Under the pieces are notes generated by a model, which was given only the letters and a program-made list of their open reading frames with translations, made no database searches and had not been told where the DNA came from. Below, piece after piece: positions 8,112 through 15,612 of a DNA stretch of 64,000 nt. Source of the stretch: UBA6168 sp039819485 (GTDB lineage Bacteria; Bacteroidota; Bacteroidia; Chitinophagales; Saprospiraceae). Made by a program: the position numbers and the translations under genes. The stretch spans positions 1 through 64,000 of the forward strand of contig JBCBRY010000012.1 of NCBI GenBank assembly GCA_039819485.1. Reading direction: 5' to 3'. The number at the start of each line of letters is the position of its first letter. Position 1 is the first letter of the stretch.

Positions 8112-8888
8112 ATGAAAAAATTAATTGCAGCATCATTATTTATCAATTTGCTATTAATCGCCTGCGACTCCAAACCAAAAGTGATCCAGGCTGAGCCACA
8201 AGCCGTAAACGTCAGCGCCAATGACCTCCCGGTCTTCAAAGACTTACAGCCCTCTTCGTCACCAGCTGCCAGCGAACACAAAGTTGTGGTAGAAGAGATA
8301 CTTAACACCGAAAAATACTCCTATCTCCACGTTTCCGAAAACAGTGAAAAATTCTGGATAGCCATTTCCAAAAGAGAGGTAAACACAGGTGATACCTATT
8401 ACTACAAAGGAGGTCTGCTGAAAAAGAACTTTTACAGCCGTGAATTTGACCGGGTATTCGAGACGGTTTACCTGGTTTCCAATATCTGGCAAAAACCAGA
8501 GGGGGCAAATTCTACCGTATCAGATAATGTTCCTTCCAAAATTCATGGTGGTGAAACCTTGCCCGATCTAAAAGTGCAAGATATTGCCCACGCTGATGGC
8601 TCCATCAAATTGGCTGATCTGTTTTCCGAAAAAGCAAAGTACAATGGGCAGTCGATAAAGATTACCGGCAGATGTGTCAAGGTAAATCCGATGATCATGA
8701 ACCGCAATTGGCTGCACATCCAGGATGGTACTGGCGATGGACTGGATTTGACGGTCACCACTACTGAAAAGGTGCCGTTGGGTGCTGTGGTTTCACTCGA
8801 AGGGACCATTAGCCTTGACAAGGATTTTGGGGCTGGCTACCGGTACGATATCATCATGGAAGGGGCGGTTGTTTTGCTTAACGATTAA
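8112..8888 (+). CDS. OB-fold lipoprotein
   Basis: This 258-residue protein has a lipoprotein signal with lipobox LIAC (Cys19). Two beta-rich segments follow (about 55-125 and 175-258). The second contains GRCVKV, a WLHIQDGTG stretch and a closing VSLEG strand, which resembles OB-fold domains such as those of the NrfJ/GW-dipeptide kind. It lies between the barrel gene and the cytochrome c synthase gene, so a role in cytochrome assembly or as a periplasmic accessory is plausible. No catalytic residues are recognised. The last codons form part of the inverted repeat at 8881-8965. Confidence 0.65.
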   Translation: MKKLIAASLFINLLLIACDSKPKVIQAEPQAVNVSANDLPVFKDLQPSSSPAASEHKVVVEEILNTEKYSYLHVSENSEKFWIAISKREVNTGDTYYYKGGLLKKNFYSREFDRVFETVYLVSNIWQKPEGANSTVSDNVPSKIHGGETLPDLKVQDIAHADGSIKLADLFSEKAKYNGQSIKITGRCVKVNPMIMNRNWLHIQDGTGDGLDLTVTTTEKVPLGAVVSLEGTISLDKDFGAGYRYDIIMEGAVVLLND

Positions 8889-8965
8889 GGATTACAGATT
8901 AACGATTTTAGATTGTTTACTCAAAATCAAAAATCACATATCGTTAATCTGTAATCCTTAATCGT
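8881..8965. repeat. Perfect 26-bp inverted repeat after the lipoprotein gene
   Basis: Bases 8881-8906 and 8940-8965 are exact reverse complements separated by 33 bases of A/T-rich DNA. The left arm includes the stop codon of the lipoprotein gene. There is no strong T-run directly after the right arm, so it is either a weak terminator or processing hairpin, or an intergenic repeat. It could tune expression of the cytochrome c synthase gene downstream. Confidence 0.75.
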
Positions 8966-9004
8966 ATCAAAACCTACCATTCCTCCACTCATTAATTTTG
9001 AAAA

Positions 9005-12000
9005 ATGCACCTACTAAAAAAAACATTTGACAAGCTATTTTCTACCACTGCTGCGGGTCTGTACATGATCTTGTTTGCCATAGCCATCGGAATGGCTACG
9101 TTTATTGAAAACGACTTTGGTACGAGCTCGGCGCAAAAGGTGATTTTTAAGGCAAGGTGGTTTGAGCTGTTACTGATTTTGTTCGGCATTTCCATTCTGG
9201 TCAACATTTTCCGGTTCCGGTTAGTGCAGCAGAAGAAGTGGGCGGTTTTTGCTTTTCATGCCTCCATTCTGATTATTTTATTGGGCGCTGGCGTTACCCG
9301 CTATTTTGGCTACGAAGGCATGATGCACATTCGGGAAGGGGCCACTGCCAATACCTTTCTCTCTTTTGATGACTACCTGGTTTTCGAAGCGACCAAAAAT
9401 GGTAAAACTTACCATTTTGATGAGCCCGTTCTTTTCGCTACGCTTGGCAACAACCACTTTGAACAATCCTATTCACTTGGCGGCCAGGAGGTAAAGGTTG
9501 AAGTGACGGAGTTTATGCCCAATCCCAAAGAAATGATGGTAGATGACGACAGCGGTTCACCCGTTCTAAAAATAGTCATAGGAGGAGCCAATGGAAGAGA
9601 AGAATATTATCTCGGACAAGGCCAGCGAAAAAGAATTAGGGGTACCTTGTTCAATTTTAGAAATGCAGAAGAGCCGGATGGTTTTAATATCAAGTATGAA
9701 AATGGTGAGTTGTTATTCCAGGCACCTGTCCCTTTTTCCCAAACGGTGATGGCTACTCAGGAAAAATCAGAGTTGCCCCCTAATCAATATCATCCAGTGC
9801 GGTTACGCAGCCTGTATTCCAGCGGGCAACAACAGTTTGTATTTGGTATGTTTTCACCACATGCACGAGTGGAAATGATGTCGGAAGATCAAAAAATCAC
9901 GAGCAAGAGCATGGCTGGCTTGAGGGTAAAAGTCAGTAGCCAGGGGGAAGAAATGGAACAATTCATTTTTGGTGCAAAGGGCGTTGAGGGCCGTCCGAGA
10001 GCTTTCAGGTTAGGTAAAATGACCTTGGCCATTTCTTATGGTGCCAAACGGATAGAACTACCTTTTGCGCTGAAATGCCGCGACTTCATTTTAGAAAAAT
10101 ACCCTGGCACCAACAGTGCTTCTTCCTATGCCAGTGAAGTGACCTTGATCGACCCGCGCAACAACTTGCAGGAAGAGACCCGCATTTTCATGAACAACAT
10201 TCTGGATTATGAAGGCTACCGTTTTTTTCAATCTTCTTTTGACCAGGACGAAAGAGGTACCTACTTAAGTGTAAATCACGACTGGTGGGGCACCTGGATT
10301 TCTTATCTCGGCTACGCCATCCTGACCATTGGCATGCTCCTGACTTTTTTCAGCGGAAAAAGTCGTTTTCAACAACTGGCCCGCAATCTGCAAAAAATGC
10401 ACTCGCCAAAAACGGTAGTTACAACCTGTCTCATTGGTCTGATCATAACATTCTCCAACACCCTGTCGGCAACGCCGCCAGCCAGGGCCGGCATCTCAGC
10501 TATCGACATTGAACATGCAGACAGATTCGGTCAATTGGTCATGCAGGACCATCGTGGGCGGATGAAGCCCATGAACACCTATGCCAGTGAAATCTTGCGC
10601 AAGCTTTCCCGAAAGGAATCATTACATGGGTTTACGGCCGAACAGGTTGTCCTTGGAATGGCGGCACATCCAAAAGATTGGTATGGTGTGCCATTGATTA
10701 AAGGGGGCAAACATGAAAAAACCAAACAAATATTGCCCTCTGAAGACAACTTGTTGTCATATAGCGATTTCTTTCATACTGATGGTTCCTATAAATTAAA
10801 AGAGCATGTGCGAGCAGCTTATAATACGGCCAAAAAAGACCGGGGTGTTTTTGAAAAAGAAATGATGAAGCTCGATGAAAAGATAAATATTGCAAGCATG
10901 GTATTTTCGGGCAGTTTTATGAAAACGTTCCCGGTGCCCGGTGATTCCAATAACGCCTGGGGATCACCGTCGAATAGTCATCATATAGGGCATCAGCATG
11001 CTGAAGAGACTTTTGCCCAAAGGTTTTACAGTGCCTATATCTCTACCCTTCAGTCGGCCTTAATTGAAAACGACTGGAGCCTGGCCAATCGCATGATCAA
11101 CGAATTGGGAGAGTACCAACAGATGTACGGCAGTGCCGTGATGCCTTCCAAAACTCAAAGAAAAGCTGAGATACTATTGAACAAACTGAGCGTTTTTAAC
11201 AGATTGGGCAAAGCATATGGATTGATCGGACTCTTGTTTTTGGGGTTGTTGTTCACCTCGGTTTTCAAACCGTCATCAAACTTAAAATTACCAACCAAAG
11301 CTTCCTATGCCCTTTTTGCTGTTTGCTTTTTAGTGCATTTATTTGGTTTGGGGTTGCGGTGGTATGTGTCGGGCCGGGCACCCTGGAGCAATGGCTATGA
11401 ATCCATGATCTATATAAGTTTTACGACGGTGCTGGCAGGGTTTATTTTTAGCAGAAAATCACTTGGCGGAATGGCTGCGACCAATATCCTGGCTGCTGCC
11501 ATTCTCATGGTTGCTGGCCTTAGTTGGCTCGACCCTGAGATTACTCCACTTGTACCTGTTTTAAAATCTTATTGGTTGACCATTCATGTGTCTTTAATTG
11601 CAGGCAGCTATGGTTTCTTGATGTTGGGTGCATTGATTGGTGTCTTGAATTTGATTTTCATCATTTTCAGGAATCAGAAAAATGCAATGAACGTCAACCG
11701 GATTTTAAAAGAGATGACCCAAATCAGTGAGATGACCCTCATCGGAGGTTTGTTCATGATCAGCATTGGAACTTATTTGGGTGGTGTTTGGGCCAACGAA
11801 TCATGGGGTCGCTACTGGGGCTGGGATGCCAAGGAAACCTGGGCATTAGTTACCATACTGGTCTATGCCTTTATTCTGCATATGCGTTTTATTCCTGGCT
11901 TGCGCGGTGCTTATGCGTTTAATGTATCAACCTTGTTTGGATGGGCCTCCGTTATCATGACCTATTTTGGTGTCAATTATTATTTATCAGGTTTACATTC

Positions 12001-12133
12001 CTATGCAGCAGGCGATCCAATGCCGGTTCCTCCTTCTATCTTTTATGCAGTCATTACTTTGACAGCAATTGGGTTATTTGCGTTTTGGAAAGAATATATA
12101 TACAGAATTAAAAATCCGGAAACGCGGATATAA
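9005..12133 (+). CDS. ccsBA: Fused ResB-CcsA cytochrome c synthase (CcsBA)
   Basis: This 1042-residue protein is a natural fusion of the two System II cytochrome c biogenesis proteins. The N-terminal part (about 1-480) has ResB-like membrane helices and a large periplasmic region. A further extracytoplasmic segment (about 490-730) follows. The C-terminal part (about 730-1035) is CcsA-like with many helices and carries the tryptophan-rich heme-handling motif around residue 934 (WGRYWGWDAKETWAL). It exports heme and attaches it to CXXCH motifs outside the cytoplasmic membrane. Its place directly after genes encoding 42 heme sites suggests it is dedicated to, or induced with, these cytochromes. 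Confidence 0.93.
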   Translation: MHLLKKTFDKLFSTTAAGLYMILFAIAIGMATFIENDFGTSSAQKVIFKARWFELLLILFGISILVNIFRFRLVQQKKWAVFAFHASILIILLGAGVTRYFGYEGMMHIREGATANTFLSFDDYLVFEATKNGKTYHFDEPVLFATLGNNHFEQSYSLGGQEVKVEVTEFMPNPKEMMVDDDSGSPVLKIVIGGANGREEYYLGQGQRKRIRGTLFNFRNAEEPDGFNIKYENGELLFQAPVPFSQTVMATQEKSELPPNQYHPVRLRSLYSSGQQQFVFGMFSPHARVEMMSEDQKITSKSMAGLRVKVSSQGEEMEQFIFGAKGVEGRPRAFRLGKMTLAISYGAKRIELPFALKCRDFILEKYPGTNSASSYASEVTLIDPRNNLQEETRIFMNNILDYEGYRFFQSSFDQDERGTYLSVNHDWWGTWISYLGYAILTIGMLLTFFSGKSRFQQLARNLQKMHSPKTVVTTCLIGLIITFSNTLSATPPARAGISAIDIEHADRFGQLVMQDHRGRMKPMNTYASEILRKLSRKESLHGFTAEQVVLGMAAHPKDWYGVPLIKGGKHEKTKQILPSEDNLLSYSDFFHTDGSYKLKEHVRAAYNTAKKDRGVFEKEMMKLDEKINIASMVFSGSFMKTFPVPGDSNNAWGSPSNSHHIGHQHAEETFAQRFYSAYISTLQSALIENDWSLANRMINELGEYQQMYGSAVMPSKTQRKAEILLNKLSVFNRLGKAYGLIGLLFLGLLFTSVFKPSSNLKLPTKASYALFAVCFLVHLFGLGLRWYVSGRAPWSNGYESMIYISFTTVLAGFIFSRKSLGGMAATNILAAAILMVAGLSWLDPEITPLVPVLKSYWLTIHVSLIAGSYGFLMLGALIGVLNLIFIIFRNQKNAMNVNRILKEMTQISEMTLIGGLFMISIGTYLGGVWANESWGRYWGWDAKETWALVTILVYAFILHMRFIPGLRGAYAFNVSTLFGWASVIMTYFGVNYYLSGLHSYAAGDPMPVPPSIFYAVITLTAIGLFAFWKEYIYRIKNPETRI

Positions 12134-12148
12134 CTCAATCTTGAAAAA

Positions 12149-12293
12149 AACCAAGGAATGCTTGGACAAAAATAAAGAGCGCTAAAAATGACACTTTTAT
12201 TTGGGCAAATGTTTGACTTCCAAGCCTTAAAAATCTTTTTCAGGCAAAGGAAAAGTGTCATTTTTTTTGACCACCTGCTTAATGCTTGGTTAA
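12149..12293. repeat. Dispersed ~130-bp hairpin element, copy 1
   Basis: The arms AAAAATGACACTTTT (12184-12198) and their exact complement (12251-12265) enclose a conserved 52-nt interior containing GGGCAAATGTTTGA and TTTTTCAGGCAAAGG. Outer parts include CTTGGACAAAAA on the left and GACCACCTGCTTA on the right. Related copies lie at 31993-32126, 42901-43023 and 51502-51635. It follows the ccsBA stop codon. No protein is encoded; it may be a MITE-like element or a structured terminator. Confidence 0.85.
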
Positions 12294-12760
12294 AAGTTTT
12301 AAAAAGCTATGACTAAGTTTTAAAAACTCTTGGTGCCCGGTGGGCAATCCGGGGTTGCCAAAAAGTATTTTGTTCGAGCCCTTGTAGAGCTACATTCAAA
12401 GCCTTGATGTACATCAAGGTTTTTTCTATTAGGTACATCAATTCTTTGATGTTCTGTGTCAACAAAAGGGTAGCAAAAAGCAGGACTGGAAATCCAATTG
12501 CCCTGAATACAGAAAAAGATGAGTTAATGTAAGACCCTATTTTTCGGCATTATCAGAAACATCAAGATTATGCGCACAAGCTTTCCCTCCGTTTAAATCC
12601 AGGTACTGGATTATATAAGTAAAAGTGATCCCGTCTTTTTAAAAATAGTTTGCCAGGCACTGCGCAGATTAACACCAAAACTTCTGGTTTTGATACAAAG
12701 GTGGAGTCGATAGGGAAAAGGTTTGATTAAACGATCAATTTCTTCTGGTCAAAATGGATC
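12294..12760. other. Gene-free stretch with two related palindromes
   Basis: No coding frame is convincing here. At 12403-12420 lies the perfect palindrome CCTTGATGTACATCAAGG followed by TTTTTT. At 12435-12452 a second one reads ACATCAA-N4-TTGATGT. Both share TTGATGT/ACATCAA half-sites, so they could be paired operator sites, or the first could be a terminator. The rest shows nothing I can name. Confidence 0.5.
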
Positions 12761-13141
12761 CTAAGAAAGGCAGTCCTTGCATTGTCCGGTCAGTAATAGC
12801 TCCGCCGAGTCTATCTTGTAATTGGAAACAGGTGGAATTGATATGTCAATAAATAAGCATTCCGTTTTGCCGCAAACCCGACATTGAAAATGAGGATGTG
12901 AATCCAGGTGATGTGAAGGTGAGCATTCTTTGCAGGCAGCATACCATTTCAATCCGTTCTTTCCTGTAAAAGAGTGCAACGTACCCTCATCTTCCAATCG
13001 TTCCAAAATGCGGTACACAGTGGTTTTGTTCATTTCCCGACGAAGCCTTTCCACTAATTCCACTACAGAAACAGCATTATTAGTTTGCTCAAATACCTCG
13101 AGCAATGTCTTGACCGATTTTGTCTTCCTGGTTATTCCCAT
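12761..13141 (-). CDS. Fur-family metalloregulator, probably Zur-like
   Basis: This 126-residue protein has an N-terminal winged helix (about 1-70, with VSVVELVERL and KTTVYRILERLEDEG). The C-terminal metal-binding region contains HHLDSHPHFQC, CRVC and a final CKDC, giving the two CxxC pairs typical of the structural zinc site of Fur-family proteins. It faces a COG0523 metallochaperone gene across 88 bp holding two TGCAAC-N3-GTTGCA operators, so it most likely represses itself and that operon when zinc is plentiful. The metal is inferred from the target genes (COG0523, MerC-like, TonB receptor) and could be another metal. Confidence 0.9.
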   Translation of the reverse strand: MGITRKTKSVKTLLEVFEQTNNAVSVVELVERLRREMNKTTVYRILERLEDEGTLHSFTGKNGLKWYAACKECSPSHHLDSHPHFQCRVCGKTECLFIDISIPPVSNYKIDSAELLLTGQCKDCLS

Positions 13142-13150
13142 GGCTCAAAA

Positions 13151-13207
13151 TTAATGCAACCAGGTTGCATTAACAACAAAATCACTTACTTTTGCAACTC
13201 AGTTGCA
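13151..13207. promoter_or_regulatory. Two Zur/Fur-type operators overlapping a promoter
   Basis: Operator 1 (13151-13173) reads TTAA-TGCAAC-CAG-GTTGCA-TTAA, a perfect palindrome. Operator 2 (13193-13207) reads TGCAAC-TCA-GTTGCA. Their centres are 38 bp apart. A Bacteroidota promoter lies over them: TTG at 13165-13167, then 19 bp, then TACTTTTG at 13187-13194, which fits TTG-N19-TAnnTTTG. Operator 1 covers the -33 element and operator 2 touches the -7 element. Repressor binding would therefore block the metallochaperone promoter. The regulator gene starts 10 bp to the left on the other strand and is likely autoregulated. Confidence 0.85.
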
Positions 13208-13229
13208 TTAAACAAGCAATAAAAAAAGT

Positions 13230-14453
13230 ATGACAATAGAAAAAAAACTTCCAGTAACTGTTTTAAGTGGTTTTCTTGGAGCAGGAAAAACAACCCTGCT
13301 CAACCACATTTTGCACAATAAGGAGGGCTTAAAAGTAGCTGTCATCGTGAACGACATGAGCGAGGTCAATGTTGATGCAGAGTTGGTGAAAAGTGAAAAC
13401 ACCTTATCCCGGACAGAAGAGAAACTCGTTGAAATGAGCAACGGTTGTATTTGCTGCACCCTCCGGGAAGACTTGATGATTGAAGTGGAACGCCTGGCAA
13501 AGGAAAATCGCTTTGACTATTTGCTGATTGAAAGTACAGGAATCAGCGAACCTGTCCCCGTTGCCCAAACATTCTCTTTCGTAGATGAAGATAACGGTAT
13601 TGACCTGTCCAAATTTAGCTACATCGATACGATGGTTACCGTAGTGGATGCCTTCAATTTCTTTAAGGATTTTGGCAGTTCCGAGACTTTAACGGACAGA
13701 GACCTGACCGATATGGAGGGTGATTTCCGCACAATCGTCAATCTATTAACCGACCAAATTGAGTTTGCCAATGTTATCGTTTTAAATAAAACGGACTTGG
13801 TAACTACTGAACATTTGGGCGTACTTAAAGCAGCCATCCATAAACTCAACCCATCAGCACGGATTATTGAGTCAAGTTTCAGCAAGGTAGCACCCAAAGA
13901 AATTTTGCATACGGGCCTTTTCAATTTTGAAGAAGCAGAGCAGAGTGCGGGCTGGCAAGAAGAATTGAAGAAAGATGGCCATACACCTGAGACAGAAGAA
14001 TATGGTATTAGTTCATTCGTCTTTCGCAGTAAAAAACCGTTTGATCCAGAGCGGTTTTGGCATTATGTACAACATAAATTTCCGAGGAATATTATTCGAA
14101 GTAAAGGATTGTTTTGGTTGGCCTCCCGTCCTGCGCAAGCATTGGTGTGGGGCCAGGCGGGCGGTTCCCTTCGGGCAGACAGTGCTGGAGTTTGGTGGAG
14201 CAGTATGCCTTTGGTAAAGCGGGTTGAGTATATGTCATTCGTACAGAACCGGAAGCAAATTGAATCGGGCTGGGATAAAACTTTTGGTGATAGAAAAAAT
14301 GAAATTGTATTTATCGGTCAAGATATGAACGAAGAAAAAATTACATCAGAACTTAATTCTTGCCTTGCAACAGACTCACAATTAGCTACCCAAAAATGGA
14401 AACAGGGCTACGCTGACGAATGGCCCGTTCAAAGAGCCTATGCTTTACAATAA
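13230..14453 (+). CDS. COG0523 (CobW/ZigA-like) GTPase metallochaperone
   Basis: This 407-residue protein has a Walker A GFLGAGKTT (14-22), the metal-binding motif GCICC (Cys73, 75 and 76) and NKTD for guanine recognition. The C-terminal CobW-type domain (about 260-400) includes SSFVFRSKKPFDP and a Trp-rich region. COG0523 proteins use GTP to deliver zinc or other metals to client enzymes, and the Zur-controlled members act in zinc starvation. The two palindromic operators at its promoter support this subtype. The MerC-like gene follows 32 bp downstream on the same strand. Confidence 0.92.
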   Translation: MTIEKKLPVTVLSGFLGAGKTTLLNHILHNKEGLKVAVIVNDMSEVNVDAELVKSENTLSRTEEKLVEMSNGCICCTLREDLMIEVERLAKENRFDYLLIESTGISEPVPVAQTFSFVDEDNGIDLSKFSYIDTMVTVVDAFNFFKDFGSSETLTDRDLTDMEGDFRTIVNLLTDQIEFANVIVLNKTDLVTTEHLGVLKAAIHKLNPSARIIESSFSKVAPKEILHTGLFNFEEAEQSAGWQEELKKDGHTPETEEYGISSFVFRSKKPFDPERFWHYVQHKFPRNIIRSKGLFWLASRPAQALVWGQAGGSLRADSAGVWWSSMPLVKRVEYMSFVQNRKQIESGWDKTFGDRKNEIVFIGQDMNEEKITSELNSCLATDSQLATQKWKQGYADEWPVQRAYALQ

Positions 14454-14485
14454 AAATGTCTAACCACTTCACTCGAAAATAAGGC

Positions 14486-14887
14486 ATGAATCAAACTAAA
14501 AACTTGGAATATTCTGACTGGCTGGGAGTAGCGGCCAGTGGCCTTTGCGCCATACATTGTGCCCTGACGCCTTTATTATTTGCGGCCAAACCCATTTTAG
14601 AAGGCACTATGGGCGAGCATGTCCATGGCCACTTTCTTTGGGCGGCAATGGACTATATTTTTCTGGTTCTCAGCTTTTTGGCAGTGTGGTATTCTGCCCG
14701 GCATACTACCCATGCCACTCTCAAATGGGTTTTATGGGCGGCATGGGCAGCATTCGCCCTCGGGCTTTTGTCCGAGTCTCTTGAGCTGCCTTTGGGATCA
14801 TGGTTCATGTATGCCGGCTCTATTACGCTGGTCATTGCACACATAAAAAACTATCACCATTGTCAACAACACAAAACCGGTGGCTGA
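14486..14887 (+). CDS. MerC-domain membrane protein
   Basis: This 133-residue protein has four predicted membrane helices. The conserved CAIHCALTPLL segment near residues 23-33 matches the MerC family, whose founding members import mercury. In Bacteroidota, MerC-like proteins are often found beside zinc-limitation genes. Here it follows a Zur-controlled metallochaperone by 32 bp, so zinc or another divalent metal transport is more likely than mercury resistance; no other mer gene is present. The substrate is inferred. Confidence 0.85.
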   Translation: MNQTKNLEYSDWLGVAASGLCAIHCALTPLLFAAKPILEGTMGEHVHGHFLWAAMDYIFLVLSFLAVWYSARHTTHATLKWVLWAAWAAFALGLLSESLELPLGSWFMYAGSITLVIAHIKNYHHCQQHKTGG

Positions 14888-15306
14888 AAGCAAGTTATCA
14901 ACTGTGTTTTCTGGAAATTAGAATAGATTTCTGAGGAGTCTTGCACTTAAACAGTGATGCCCAAATAAGTTCTATGATACGCTGCGCAATGCCAGGAAAG
15001 AACAAGGTGTTCAAATAATTCAACCCCTTCAAACAGACCATTTTTAATCTTCTTTTTTAACACGGTTTGTTAAATTGAAACAAGATGTAAAAACAGTAGT
15101 CCACTGCTGCACGAATGAATCAATTTAAAGACCTGACAAGAGCAGAATACGCCGTATGGTTCCTCTCTATCTATTTTTGTTTTTCCGTGTAACAAAGAAT
15201 AAATAGGGAATGCAGAAACTGGATTTAAGAAATTAAAAGGTGAGCAACAATTACAAAAAGGTCTAAACTTTAAATGCATTCTTATACTTAAGTTGCTCTA
15301 AACCAA

Positions 15307-15373
15307 TTTTTTAAGTCATTTTAAAAAAGTGTAAAATATTTTTAAGTCAACTTAAAAATTTAATTTAATTTTG
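15307..15373 (+). promoter_or_regulatory. Two A/T-rich palindromes and a putative promoter
   Basis: The first palindrome (15307-15328) is TTTTTTAA-N6-TTAAAAAA. The second (15339-15358) is TTTTTAAGT-CA-ACTTAAAAA. Both contain TTAAGTCA, so they may be two sites for one regulator. A -7-like TAATTTTG follows at 15366-15373, which would give a leader of about 230 nt before the TonB receptor gene. No clear TTG -33 element is present, so an activator may be needed or the box may be chance in A/T-rich DNA. Confidence 0.45.
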
Positions 15374-15399
15374 CTAAAAATATTCAACAATATGATTGA

Positions 15400-15516
15400 A
15401 TTGCTAAATATTTTATCACGCTGCCAGCCACCTGCGAAGAATGCAAGAACTACATCTTCAACGAATGTAGAATCACACTAGCCGATGGCGGGCAACCTTT
15501 GAATAACATTCTTTAG
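15400..15516 (+). pseudogene. Short Cys-containing relic ORF
   Basis: Between in-frame stops at 15397 and 15514 the + strand reads a protein-like stretch without an ATG, including LPATCEECKNYIFNECR and ADGGQPLNNIL. After the TAG at 15514 the same frame stays open into the TonB receptor gene. The composition is more protein-like than nearby frames and it has a CxxC plus a third Cys. It could be a decayed N-terminal gene piece or chance; I do not recognise it. Confidence 0.25.
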
Positions 15517-15612
15517 TGTATTGCTGAGGCCGTAAAACCCCATACGCTAAAAACCAATCTCAAAATCACATTTGATTTGAACCATAATCTGAATTTATTT
15601 CAAAACAACCTT

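Larger units (their letters stand above)
14888..15612. other. Gene-free stretch upstream of a TonB receptor
   Basis: About 720 bp hold no convincing complete gene. The left two-thirds show nothing I can identify. The right third carries two A/T-rich palindromes with a promoter-like -7 box (15307-15373) and a short coding-like relic (15400-15516), described separately. Confidence 0.55.

Noticed and set aside
14486..14887. Mercury resistance operon
   Set aside because: Only a MerC-like gene is present; no merA, merT, merP or MerR gene is nearby, and the gene follows a Zur-type promoter.
15514..15516. TAG read-through joining the relic to the TonB receptor
   Set aside because: The receptor has its own ATG and signal peptide at 15613, and an N-terminal extension would bury the signal.
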